Assembly (NCBI RefSeq): GCF_954871325.1
Contig: NC_088778.1
Location: forward strand, 10,859,882-10,923,881
From: Gordionus sp. m RMFG-2023
Taxonomy: Eukaryota; Nematomorpha; Gordioida; Chordodea; Parachordodidae
DNA length: 64,000 bases
Direction: 5' to 3'
The notes beneath the pieces are model-generated. The model was given only the letters and a program-made list of their open reading frames with translations. It had not been told where the DNA came from and did not search any database. Positions 33,902 to 44,800 of this stretch are shown piece after piece; position 1 is the first letter of the stretch; each line of letters opens with the position of its first letter. The translations under genes and the position numbers were made by a program.

Positions 33902-35542
33902 TCGCTAATATTTTTAGAATCTTAAACTGACGATTACTAGAACAATAGTTATTGCTCTTTAAATATAAGTAATATGATTTGAATCCCATATTATACCAAA
34001 TATATTGACGTTCTATATTTGTAGAGCTTCATTTGCGTAAATTCAGAAAATGAGAAAAATATTAAACTTTATATGAAATATAGGAAATATATATCGATCA
34101 ATTTAATTTAAAATCTTTAAAAAAATTAACAAAATTTGTTTTTTAAAATCAAAATGCAAGTGAAGCAAATATAACAGTTATAATTATGTATAAAAATTGA
34201 AAAATTTGGTTATATTTTGGACATAAAAAAATTAGGATCTTAAGGTGATTACGAAGCAAAAAAAATATAAAAACAAATCTTGATCTTTGGAATCCAATTA
34301 AAAGTTCGGATCGTTTTTTACGACATAACCGAAGATATAATTTAGAAAGTGGTTAATTTGTAAAAATTAATATTACTAAATTACTAAAAAAAACGCCGAA
34401 TATTTTGCGTTTTTAAATATTAAAAACGAAAAATAACATTAACATAATATATATGGGAAATGTGTCATAAATGGCCATGTTTGAAGACTAGCCACCACCT
34501 TTTAACTATTATCTTTTCGACCGATTTCTCCCAAAATTTGTCAAATTGTGTATTTTATGATATGTACTTTACCTATTGAATAGAGCAATCCAATAAAAAA
34601 AATTTTAAATAAGCTGTTTTTAGTACTTCTTTCTGGAAAAATCTCGTTACACATTTTTTTGTTTGGTGAAAAAATTACTAATTTAGATTATTGTTATTTT
34701 ATATAAATATTATCCTTAGGCATTCAGCATTATACGTACAAAAAATTATGGTTTCAAGTTTTATTTAATAGGCATATGTATTGCCTGACCAAAATTCTAT
34801 ATTCATATAGAAATGAAAAGCTCGCTTTAAACATATTTGGTACAAAATCAAATGATGAACAAATTAAACTGGCAAATGATGATATATTCATTAATAAAAG
34901 ATAAACATTATTAATATCTACTAAATTTAATATTCCTAAGAAAACCTTAAAGGTGAAGAGTGGATTAATTGTCTGCAATTTGAAAACTGGGCTCTACTCA
35001 ATGTACGAATAACAATGATTTATTTGTTTGTTATGTAAATAGTGATACGATTGTTTCATTTATAAATTATTAAAATGGTTTTCATTATTGTTAATAATTC
35101 CCTAAATAATTTAATACATCATGAATGATAAAATTATTAAAAACAGTTAAGATAATAATTCATAAATTCAAAATAAATAGTGATTAATTGAAATAAGAAT
35201 TTTTAATAAAAAGATAATTAAGATATAAATTGATAAAGTATAATTATTAAATGAATATTGATAAATTTAGATGTTAATATTAATTGCATTATTAAATTTT
35301 TATATGCCTAAAAAATGAAGAAATATATAAGATAGGTTTTTTGCAATCATTTCATATAATTCTTAAATAATTTATTATGGCCAGTAAACAATGTATTGAC
35401 TGGCTAGAAAAACACTGTCACAAAACTTCATCTTCTACCTCATAAACTATTAGAGAGCTTTTATTAAATTTTATTTTAAAGAATCTTATAATACCTTTTT
35501 TCAAAAAAGCTTAAATATATATTTAACAATATATGATTATTT
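33902..35542. other. AT-rich intergenic stretch
   Basis: No recognisable gene or repeat. The minus-strand frame at 34754-34978 has no family features. Confidence 0.4.
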
Positions 35543-36560
35543 CAGGGATGTGAACCCGGGCCCTAACCCTGAACCCTCGTATTTTGGCTGAACCCGACAT
35601 TTTAAAAAGTGAAGGGTTCAGGGTATTATAAAAAAAATTTTAATTTTAAAAAATAATGTAAAAATATAAATTTTTATAATTTTTTTTTCGTAAAATCATT
35701 TATTTTATATTCGCGTTTTTCTTCCTGGACTTTTATTTTATTTAGAGATTGATACCATAAATTTAAAACTATAATTGATAAAGCAAGGGATGTTGTAAAA
35801 TATTTAAGAACTCCCACAATTGTAAGAATATTAAAATCTATAAAAAGGCAAATGACAATATTAGATTGCACAACAAGTTGGTCCTCTATTTGTATGATGT
35901 TGGAGCGATTAATAAGTTTGAAAGATTTCTTTAATGATTTTATTATAGGAGCATGTGAAGCCATTTTGTCAGAAGATGATTGGAATCAAATAAAAGACCT
36001 TACTAGTATGTTGGTTCCTTTAAAAATAACTAGATTAAGATTGCAAGCAGAACAGTTATGTTTATCGGATTTTTATGGCATATGGATAAGATGTCGATTA
36101 GAGTTAGAAAGATTTACAAGTTCTTTTTCTTATGAAATATTAGAAAATATGAAAATTAGAGATACAGTATTTACAAAATAGTGTAGTATATGCTTCAATA
36201 TATTTAGACCCTCGATATCAAGTTTTATTAAGTATTGAGCAAAAATAAATTGCTATAGGCCATCTTGAGGATTTATGGCATACCCAAAACTCTATTATTT
36301 ACAATATATTGGAGCTACTACAATATCTACTGGTCGTAGCGATAACAATGATAATGATAGCAACATTGATGATCTGGAAATTTTATTATTAGATAGAGAA
36401 GAAAAAATGAAATTATCATCAGATAGAAAGAAGCAAAAAGATCTATTGTATCTTTAATAGAAAAGTTCTCAGAAGTTAAGAGAAATATTTACAAAATAGT
36501 GTTGAATATATCCTTACATAATAAATATATATAAAATAATTTTATATATTTAATTTTGAT
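35543..36560 (+). mobile_element. hAT element, GGGTTCAGGG family, right end not found
   Basis: The left end CAGGGATGTGAACCCGGG is a typical hAT terminus. Subterminal motifs GGGTTCAGGG and TGAACCCT follow. The interior transposase is collinear with the opposite-strand copy at 50843-55002. The right limit is where similarity fades. Confidence 0.75.
35852..36457 (+). pseudogene. hAT transposase, middle part
   Basis: The frame at 35852-36181 reads TTSWSSICMMLERL, LSEDDWNQIKDL and LRLQAEQLCLSDFYGIWI. This matches the region of hAT transposases after the catalytic core (W-S-Y-ML-RL, L----W--I, T--L----L-DFY). A second frame, 36275-36457, continues with an acidic insert (DNDSNIDDLEI). At least one frame break separates them, and the BED finger and C-terminus are absent. 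Confidence 0.72.
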
Positions 36561-36982
36561 AAATAGGTATATAGAATAATTAAGGCTAGGCTTAGTGTTG
36601 TGTAACGTCTCCCAATCCCTACATTTTGTCTAATTAGTTTTAGGCGATAGTTGATTTTTAAGCTAATAATACTACTCATAAATGTCGGACAATTTTATAC
36701 AAACTTATGGAGAGACTTTAATTTATAATAATTTTTTTATAATTTTTCAAAATATTTTTATGTAAGGCTGTGTCCTAAATATCAAAAATTGCATAAAAAT
36801 TAATTCGCGCAATTTGCGCGAATTTAACGAAAAAATTAATATAAGCCATTTTTAATGGAAAATTAAAATGATGGCCTAAATGATTTTTTCGATTTTGCAC
36901 AAATCACATGATTCTTAAAAGTTATACGATTCGTAAAACTTTAATCATTTTTTCCTTAAACTTTTACAATTTGAGGGATTAA

Positions 36983-37868
36983 ATGGCGACTGAATATTTA
37001 TTAATGGAAAATATTAGAAGATATAGATATTTATGAAAATCAGGTATAATTATAAATACATATAAATATTATTTTATATTTTAGGTTCAGGTGCTAATAT
37101 TTTGAATAGCAAGCAACTCAAATTTATTGAGGATTATTATTGGCTAAAAGAAAATGTTGAAGATATTTGTAATAATGCAGAGGCAAGTTTTAGTTTGGAT
37201 CAAATATCTTCACATGTATTATAACATGAAATTATAATTATATATTAACAATATTTTAGGATTATGAACAAAATATCCAAGATGTGGTGAATGTACAAAC
37301 ATCATCACAGGTATTATAACATGAAATTATAATTATATAATAACAATATTTTAGGATTATGAACAAAATATCCAAGATGTGGTGAATGTACAAACATCAT
37401 CACAGGTATTATAACATGAAATGTATATAATGAACTATATATTAGGATTACGAGTTAAATACACATGATCTTTTAACTGATATTGTTAATCCTACTGATA
37501 TATATGAGAAAGAAATTTTAGAGGTTAAATTAATTTTATGTATATATTATTAATTTAATTATAGTTAGACAATTCTTTTAATAAAGAAAATATTAATCCA
37601 TGTAGCTCAAAGAGGAAGAATTTAGATACTCCTAAAGCTAAAAAATCTAAGAAGTATGAAGATGAAAAAATGGAGATATTTAGGGGTACATTTATATATT
37701 TAATAATTATTAATTTTTAAAATAGGTTTTGCTGCCAAACATACATCCCAAGGAGATTATCCTCATAATATTATGGGTTTTTTCAAATCATATCAAGCTC
37801 AATTCAATATTATGACTGATAAAGAAATTTTTGATTTTAAATTAAAATTTATAACAATGTTGGTTTAG
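36983..37868 (+). CDS. Harbinger accessory (MADF/Myb-like, BESS-type) gene
   Basis: The gene has a series of short GT-AG introns. Proposed exons are 36983-37043, 37085-37215, 37260-37310, 37355-37405, 37446-37523, 37565-37685 and 37726-37868. The C-terminal exons read NKENINPCSSKRKN (a basic, nuclear-localisation-like stretch) and IMGFFKSYQAQFN, TDKEIFDFKLKF, which resembles the BESS-type end of MADF proteins. In known Harbinger elements this protein takes the transposase to the nucleus and to DNA. Exon 3 is duplicated as exon 4, in phase. The N-terminal MADF part looks short, and the reading frame from the ATG across exon 1 is uncertain. Confidence 0.7.
37216..37405 (+). repeat. 95-bp tandem duplication of an exon
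   Basis: 37216-37310 and 37311-37405 are nearly identical. Each contains a whole 51-bp exon (DYEQNIQDVVNVQTSSQ, 17 codons) with its 5' intron, so the duplication keeps the frame. Confidence 0.9.
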
Positions 37869-38239
37869 TTTATACTGTATTTTTTTAATTAATTTATACA
37901 TTTTTATATCTTAATTTTTAATACCATAATATGTTAAACATATTTTGTATATTTATTTATAATAAAAATTATTGAAATTTAGTCATTTGTCTTACTCATT
38001 AAATTAATTAGAAATAACTTACTTATATAATGTAATCAAAACAACACTTTTATTTGCACTTTTTATTGAATATTTATAAATAAATTATATGACTTTGACA
38101 AATGAAAACATTCATAAGAGATATAAGGTTATGAGAATTAAAAAATAAATGTATACAAAAATTTTACATATAATTATTTACATATAAGTTAAATGTTTCT
38201 CTGATATTATTAGAGCTCTCATTCCATCACTGGAACTGA

Positions 38240-38740
38240 GATTGGGTAAAATTTGAAATTGGATATTCTTCATGTACTGGTGTACAATCATTTCCCTCAA
38301 GATCAATAATAATATTATGCAAAAGGCAGTCAGCCTTAACTATTTGCATAGTGTTTGTAATATTTGTCTTTGCATATAATGCTATTTTCTAAAGCTCATA
38401 CCAGTTGTCAAATATCTATAAATATATACAGATTATAAAAAATAAAATCATCATACATGAGTGTTATATAGAGACGTTGCTTCATACTAATAGTTTTTAT
38501 GTTTAACTATAGCGGTGTCTATAGACTCCAAATTTATAAGAATGTAGTTGAATGTTTCCACATGCATGTGGAACATCTGACGAAATTTGTCAGGATAAGA
38601 TGGAATACTATCAAATATTTTAAAAAGTCCTTGATCTCTAGAATTAATACATATAATATAAATAATATCATATATACCGGCCTTCTAAAAATCTATGTCT
38701 TCTTCTAGGCTCAGTCGTATCAACAAATTCATATCAAACA
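38240..38740 (-). pseudogene. Harbinger transposase, deletion derivative
   Basis: The minus strand shows an N-terminal piece (DSIPSYPDKFRQMFHMHVE then FNYILINL, about 38530-38640), typical of the region before the DDE core. It also has the C-terminal piece (MQIVKADCLLHNIIID then EEYPISNFTQ, stop at about 38235). The catalytic DDE domain between them is gone. The element is non-autonomous and would depend on a full copy elsewhere. Confidence 0.72.
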
Positions 38741-38839
38741 TTTTAAAATTGAAAATAAATGTATGAATCGGGACATGTTTCGTATCTCCCAAATCTCCCA
38801 TTTTAAGAAATTTTTTTTTTGATTTAGGACACAGCCTAA

Positions 38840-39767
38840 ATTAAAATTTTAAGAAATTCGATATAAAATCTTCTAAAATTTATAGGGTTTAGCTTTTAAT
38901 GTATATAGATTTTAATTATAAATTATTAAATATAAAAATTTTTTGGCGATCATATGAAATTCCCAGGGTAGATTCTCTTCAGAATAGATTTGATAAAATC
39001 AAATTTATCAAGGAAATTAAAAACACGCACTAAATTCAGATCAGAGAGCTACAGGCCTGGCCTTAAACCAGATTCAAATGCCTGGGCCGAAAATTTTATT
39101 TTTTAAAAATACATGGGCTGGGCTAAAAAAAATTTTTAAATGCCCGGGCTGGGCCATATATTTTATAAAAATCATTTTTATAAGAATTTTTTTTAAGATT
39201 TTTATTTCCTTCCATTTCGTCGATTTCAAAAAATAAAAATGTTTTAATAATATATTAAATAAAATAACAAAATTTTCGAATCTTTTCTATTCTTAAAAAA
39301 ACAAGCCAGATGCCGTCATATAAATTCTCTGAACACCCTTGAATAAAAAAAAGGGAAAAAATAATCTTAAGTAGTCTATTAATAAAAGTCTACAATTTTT
39401 GAATAATAAAAGAATGTTTTATATACTTTCAAAATATTAAAATTTTTTTACTTAATATATATAATTTTTTTACTTAAAATATAATATAAAATATAATATT
39501 TTTATTACTTTTAAAATATAATAGGAGTGACTAAATTTAAATATTATGCTTACATTAAGCAAAAATTATGATAGTTATTTGAGTTAATATAAATATTTAT
39601 TAAACATTTAAAAATAGAGACTTAAGAACTTATAAAATTAATAAAGCATATAGTTGCAAAATAGGCATTTTTAAAATATGTTTGTTACAAGGTTTTACAA
39701 TGGATTTGATTATATAATAAATAGTTAATTTAATTTTAAATATTTTATATTAAGGAAATCATACATT
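38840..39767. other. AT-rich stretch with one family H end
   Basis: Only the GC-rich element end at 39045-39190 was recognised. Confidence 0.4.
39045..39190. mobile_element. Solo end of the GGGCCGGGCC hAT family (family H)
   Basis: It starts CAGAGAGCTACAGGCCTGGCC and continues with GGGCTGGGC motifs separated by A/T runs. No matching right end was seen. Confidence 0.6.
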
Positions 39768-40070
39768 ATGCCAAATTTAGACGGAGAAGAAATCTAAGAA
39801 TATTTAACAGATCCGGTTTCTCAAACCTCTGATGATAATATAGATTGGTGGTCTCGAAACGCTAATCGTTTTCCAAAGCTGTCGACAATGGCCAAGGATT
39901 GCTTATGCGAACAAACTACGTCCGTAGCAAGCGAACGTATTTTTTCTCGAGCTGGCGCAACCATTACTAAGAAGAGGAATAGGATGTCAGCCACAACGTT
40001 AAAACAATGCCTATGTATAAATTCATGGGATGTTAAAGCTAAAATGGCGACCAATATGGCCCCTAGTTGA
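39768..40070 (+). pseudogene. hAT transposase C-terminal exon
   Basis: The frame after a stop at about 39796 reads DWWSRNANRFPKLS, then SVASERIFSRAGATI and RNRMSATTLKQCLC. This is the full C-terminal dimerisation domain of an Ac/Tam3-like hAT transposase (WW--N--RFP-LS, SVASER-FS-AG). The long last frame, about 60 codons without a stop, suggests a fairly young copy. It has more G and C than its surroundings. The rest of the transposase is not nearby. Confidence 0.82.
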
Positions 40071-40738
40071 AGCGAGAGATTTTAAAATATAAAATTAAAA
40101 CATGGTCGCCAATAAATTTCAATCAGTTATTACAAATGAGACAGATTTTATAATTTAAATTAATATTAAATTAATAACGAATTATTATAAATTTTAAATT
40201 TAATAAAGTAAATAATATAATTTAAATATTTATTAATTAATTGTATATAAAAAAATTAAATATAGGATTGTTTGTAGTATTTAATATAATGTAATCAATA
40301 TATTTAAATTTAATATAATAGTTAATATTATTAACATAGTTAGTATATATATATTGAATATAATTTAATATATATTTTATATAATTTATTTACATATATA
40401 TAAAATTTAATTATAAATATTTATAAAATATTTAAAATATGTATTTAATATTAAATTAATTGATATATAAAATAATTAAATATATGATTGTTTGTAGTAT
40501 TTAATATAATGTAATCAATATATTTAAATATAATATAATAGTTAATATTATTAACATAGTTAGTATAATATATTTTATATATTAATTTACTTATATATTG
40601 AATATAAAATTTAATTATATATAATATATTTAGATATATAAATATATATTGGTTTATATAATATATTGCTTTATGATTAATTGGTATATGTTAATTACTT
40701 AACTTACTAAGAAATCCCTAAATAAATTTTTTATCGTT
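40071..40738. repeat. Very AT-rich tract with a diverged direct repeat of about 236 bp
   Basis: The block GATTGTTTGTAGTATTTAAT, then ATGTAATCAATATATTTAAAT, occurs at about 40266 and again at about 40496. Confidence 0.7.
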
Positions 40739-41115
40739 GGATTTATACTTATTTATATAATCATCAGATTTATTCACATATTTTAATTTTGAGATTCTAT
40801 TAGTATATATAAGTTACCTAACTTAGTTGGAAATCCCTGAATAAATTTTTTATTGGTGGATTTATACTTATTTATATAATCATCAGATTTCCTCACATCT
40901 TTTAATTTTTTTGAGACTCTATTAGTATATATAAGTTACCTAACTTAGTTGGAAATGAATAAATTTTTTATCTTTGGATTTATACTTATTTATATAATCA
41001 TCAGATTTCCTCACATCTTTTAATTTTTTTGAGATTCTATTAGTATATATAAGTTACCTAACTTAGTTGGAAAAACCTGAATAAATTTTTTATCGTTGGA
41101 TTTATACTTATTGCA
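40739..41115. repeat. Tandem array, unit 118-123 bp, about 3 copies plus a partial
   Basis: The units begin GGATTTATACTTATTTATAT at 40739, 40857 and 40976, and a partial one begins at 41099. They include TAGTATATATAAGTTACCT and GAATAAATTTTTTATCG. Confidence 0.88.
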
Positions 41116-41675
41116 ATGATACACATTTATTAGCATTAAAGGATATATTTTTATTTTATTAAATAATATTTATTTCACAAAAAAATGTATAATCTTATAA
41201 TACATTATTTATAAGGGTAACGTTTAGTATAAATATACGAATAACGTTAAATACAGAAAAAAAATAATTGGATAAAAAATGCGCATAAATGCATTAGAAA
41301 ACGGTAATAAATAAAAAAAAAAATCACAAAAATTGTGGATAAATACAATATAAAATTAGGCCATAAATGTAAGAACGACCATAAATATTGTAATTGGCGT
41401 ATACCACTTCTGTATGACCCGACTAGAATATAAATACTTAGACTAATAGCTGTTATTTTATTGACAACATGAAAATTATTGAACAATTAATATAATTACA
41501 TGACGGAGGAAAAATCGTGAAAAAAAGAATATATGGCAAAAGTAGACATTGTAGTTTTAAAAAAAACTTAATAGATTTTTTTGAATATAAATATTTTGAT
41601 ATTTTTTCTAAATATTCCATAGGAGTATATATATATACCCACAATAAAGAAATATATTTTCCCTAATATTATCGT

Positions 41676-42845
41676 CTATTTTGATATTTTTCTTCTCTCT
41701 GTAACTTTCCTTCCATCATCTAATTGTAATAATTTAAGATCCATGTCCTGTTTTATAATTTTTATAGTGTCAATAAAAAGATATATGTTAGGATGAAAGT
41801 AAGGAAAATATTCTTTCAAAGATCTATGGAAACCTTCGACATGATTATTTGTCCTTTCATCCCTAACATCAAATGTATTCCACATTTGGTAGTTAAATCT
41901 TGCATTACTATTAATCCAAGTATTTTCAAAATAATCTAAAAAGTTGTATATAGAATACAACCCAAAAGAATCAGCTTGTTTAGTTCATTTATAATATATG
42001 GCACATCTCGCTCTAATAAAAATGGAAAGACATAATTGTAAGGAAAATTTTTTTTACATCATTATTTTGTATATTTATCATGGTCAGACCACATTGCTGA
42101 ATGCGCCTAACGATACATTGAAAAATGGAAATAACAGCCTTTGACAAGAATGTTTGTACGCCAATTTCAAAATCAATGGTCGCATATTTTGGGGAAAAAT
42201 TTAAACCTAAAGTTAAACAATAATTTTATAATAAATTAAACATATTTATATAAGTATTTTTATATTTATTAGGCAATAATATATAATACAATTAAGGTAT
42301 GGTTAATTAAAATATTAATAGTATAAAATTGATAAAATAATTTATGGGAGGAATTAAAAGTTCCATCCAAAAAAATTTTCCTGCCAAACAAAGGCGTGAA
42401 AGAAGAGATCTTGTAGAAAATTTAACAATTTTTTATCATCACAACTATGAACTAAAAAATTAGTTACAGTCATGGTAATTGTGTGCTCTTGGCTTAATAT
42501 AATATCACCATTTGAAAGGGGAGGGGAGGGGTCGTGTTAATTGAATAACACGTCCCATAATGGATTAGCTGATAAAAAAGTAGGTAACGTTTTGGGGTTT
42601 TGCATACTGAAAGGATCGAGTTTTCTGTCTCTCATAACATTTCTGTATGTCTTTCTAATACTGATATTTATATTTACCATAAGTTCTGTTTTAAGCATAT
42701 TGATCGTGATGAGTGTATTATATATTTCTTCATCATTTTGATCAATATGCTTTTGTGTCATTATAAAATGAGTATTTAAAATTCCCCTCCCTTTACAATG
42801 TTTTATATGGCATTTATAATATATTAATTTATCATTAATGTACAA
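41676..42845 (-). pseudogene. FLYWCH-MULE transposase, broken
   Basis: In order on the minus strand: the tail of a FLYWCH zinc finger (YYKCHIKHCKGRG, then HF), a helical region (RKTYRNVMRDRKLD), the core entry FLDGTFNSSHKLFYQFY (near 42350), a fragment with VKGCYFHFSMYR (near 42130), and finally NNHVEGFHRSLKEYF and HPNIYLFID (41760-41860). This matches the order in FLYWCH-MULE transposases (DGTF, then KGC-FH, then N--EGFH). Several stops and frame changes interrupt it. It is inactive. Confidence 0.78.
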
Positions 42846-43020
42846 ATACTTATTAGAATATAAAAAGTCATTATTATATTTTGATTTTATTAATTTATAA
42901 ATTGATTTTTTAAAAAAAAAAAAATCTTGAAAATTGAATGGTGATTGATCTATTTAAAAAGAAAATAAATTTTGAATTTGCAATTAAATTGATATAATGA
43001 ATATTATTCATATTGAATTT

Positions 43021-43262
43021 TACATGGAATTGATGCATAATTGTTTTCACTGACAACAGCTTCTTGGGTTAGAATAGGAATATCATCTTGAATAACTTTA
43101 TAATTGATAGAGTAAATGTATTAATCATCTTATATTTACATGGAATTGAATTGATGCATAATTGTTTTCACTGACAACAGCTTCTTGGGTGAGAATAGGA
43201 ATATCATCTTGAATAGCTTTATAATTGATATAGCAAATATATTGTATTTTACATGGTGAATA
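43021..43262 (-). repeat. 121-bp tandem duplication upstream of the MULE finger
   Basis: Two near-identical copies start at GCATAATTGTTTTCACTGAC (43035 and 43156). Each encodes DIPILTQEAVVSENNYASI on the minus strand, so it is probably a duplicated N-terminal exon of the MULE gene. Confidence 0.7.
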
Positions 43263-43348
43263 ATTTGTAATATTTTGTAAATGGAAGCTTTAATAAAAAA
43301 ATAAATACGTCATACGTCATAATAAGCGCAATTACCCTTTATCGCTAT

Positions 43349-43552
43349 ATGAAACAGCAGAGCTACGCTTGGGCTATCTCATCCCATCTAATTGGGTTAA
43401 GAAATTTGGGGGTAACCTATGAGATGAGCCCATCCACAGTTCTTGGGCAGGCTGCAGTTACCTGTGCGCGCAAGAGGCGAAACCACTTGCTTAAACGCCT
43501 ACGGGAAATAAGAAGAGAGAGAAAAGCCCGTACCCGATTAAGTGAAATGTAA
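43349..43552 (+). CDS. Small basic unknown frame in a GC-richer patch
   Basis: The frame has 67 codons, with an N-terminal neutral part (GLRNLGVTYEMSPS) and a strongly basic end (CARKRRNHLLKRLREIRRERK). The patch 43340-43556 has clearly more G and C than its neighbours. The family is not recognised. It may be part of a transposon or a LINE rather than a gene, and there is no evidence of introns or partners. Confidence 0.3.
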   Translation: MKQQSYAWAISSHLIGLRNLGVTYEMSPSTVLGQAAVTCARKRRNHLLKRLREIRRERKARTRLSEM

Positions 43553-43772
43553 ATTATAGGGAGGGGTTATGGTAAATTTTAAGTTTATGGTCTATATTGA
43601 ATTTGTTTATTTAATATAAATATGATATATTTTTTAAATAAATCTGCCTTACTATTTAAGAATATTAGATTAGTGAGTTAAGTATATTTTGGATAATTAT
43701 ATCAAGGTTAGGTACATGAAGAGTTTTATAAACAATAAATGTATGTTTACCATGGCGGGAGGAAAGTGGTGC

Positions 43773-44798
43773 TTATGCTGCAGGGGGGGCTGAGAGATTT
43801 GGAGGGTGCAGGTAGCCCGATTTGATTTTTAGAAGCTTTTTTATTGAGCTTTTATTATTGTTTAGACGTATGAATTGTTCCATCGTCAGATTTAGGCTTA
43901 TGATTTCTTTTATCGTTCTGTATAGCCAATATGACTTGTATTTACCGTATGTTTTATCTTCATGAGACTCGAGCCAGATTATAGCTTCATGAACTATGTT
44001 TTGTCTGAAGTTTCTGATGGTGTGACCAAAGAGTTGAATGTGCCTTTTTTTGAGAGTAGTCTCGATCGAGACGTTTTTTGAGATTCGCCATAGGCTGGCA
44101 TTTGAAATTATTCTTGGATAGAAAATACCGTTGAGCTGGCGCAGACAGCGGTTTACGAAAACCTGTATTTTCTTTGTCTGAGATTTATTTATTTCCCAAG
44201 TGTCGCTGCCGTAGAGGAGGACTGGAATGACTGTGGCGTTAAAAATTCGGAGTCTCGTTTTGACTGAGATCTCTCTTGCTGTCCATAGTTTGTAATATTT
44301 CATGAAGGTTATTTTGGCGTTTTTTAGTCGGGCTTCAATTTCACCGCGGATATTTCCTTTATTATCGATAAGTACGCCAAGATATTTAAAATTGTTAACT
44401 ATTTTAATTTCATTTCCCTCAAATGTTAAGTTATTTATAGACGCCTCTGGGGATGGCATAATTAAAGTTTTATTAAAGTTGATGGTTAAACCTACTTTGT
44501 TGCTATGAAAACATAGACTTGTAAGTAAGTCTATTGTCTCATCTCTTGATTTGGTGATTAAAACTAGATCATCTGCGTATGAGATGATTCTTAGGTGATT
44601 GATATTATTATTGTTTGATGATATATCAACTAGGTTCATGGTGCTCGTGGTTTCCTTTATAATTTTGTTTATGATTATATTGAACAAAATAGGTGATAGT
44701 ACACAGCCTTGTTTTACACCTCTTTTAATCTTGAAGTAAGGTGAGAAAGTTTGGCCTAGCTGTAATTTGGCCCAAGAGTTATTGTAATGGTACTTCAA
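43773..44798 (-). CDS. 5'-truncated non-LTR (LINE) reverse transcriptase
   Basis: One uninterrupted frame of 341 codons. RGVKQGC (residues 26-32), the catalytic YADD (74-77) and GVLIDNKG are reverse transcriptase motifs 4-7. They are followed by the thumb and tail (LLYGSDTWEINKSQ, FVNRCLRQLNGI, RHIQLFGHTIRNF). The protein normally also has an N-terminal AP endonuclease and the first RT motifs. These are missing, and sequence right of 44800 is unrelated, so this is a classic 5' truncation. The open frame suggests a recent insertion. The tail resembles APE-type clades close to RTE/CR1; the clade is not certain. Confidence 0.88.
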   Translation of the reverse strand: MKYHYNNSWAKLQLGQTFSPYFKIKRGVKQGCVLSPILFNIIINKIIKETTSTMNLVDISSNNNNINHLRIISYADDLVLITKSRDETIDLLTSLCFHSNKVGLTINFNKTLIMPSPEASINNLTFEGNEIKIVNNFKYLGVLIDNKGNIRGEIEARLKNAKITFMKYYKLWTAREISVKTRLRIFNATVIPVLLYGSDTWEINKSQTKKIQVFVNRCLRQLNGIFYPRIISNASLWRISKNVSIETTLKKRHIQLFGHTIRNFRQNIVHEAIIWLESHEDKTYGKYKSYWLYRTIKEIISLNLTMEQFIRLNNNKSSIKKLLKIKSGYLHPPNLSAPPAA

Positions 44799-44800
44799 GA

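Larger units (their letters stand above)
36766..38836. mobile_element. PIF/Harbinger transposon
   Basis: The ends GGCTGTGTCCTAAAT and ATTTAGGACACAGCC are perfect inverted repeats, flanked by TAA on both sides (36763-36765 and 38837-38839), the 3-bp duplication typical of PIF/Harbinger. The element has the family's two-gene layout: an accessory gene on the plus strand and the transposase on the minus strand, the latter reduced to its two ends. Confidence 0.92.
41213..43338 (-). mobile_element. MULE transposon with FLYWCH finger
   Basis: A minus-strand MULE transposase region is bounded by weakly inverted sequences, GGGTAACGTTTAGTAT (left) and ATTATGACG then GCAATTACCC (right). The ends are tentative and no clear 9-bp duplication was seen. 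Confidence 0.6.
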
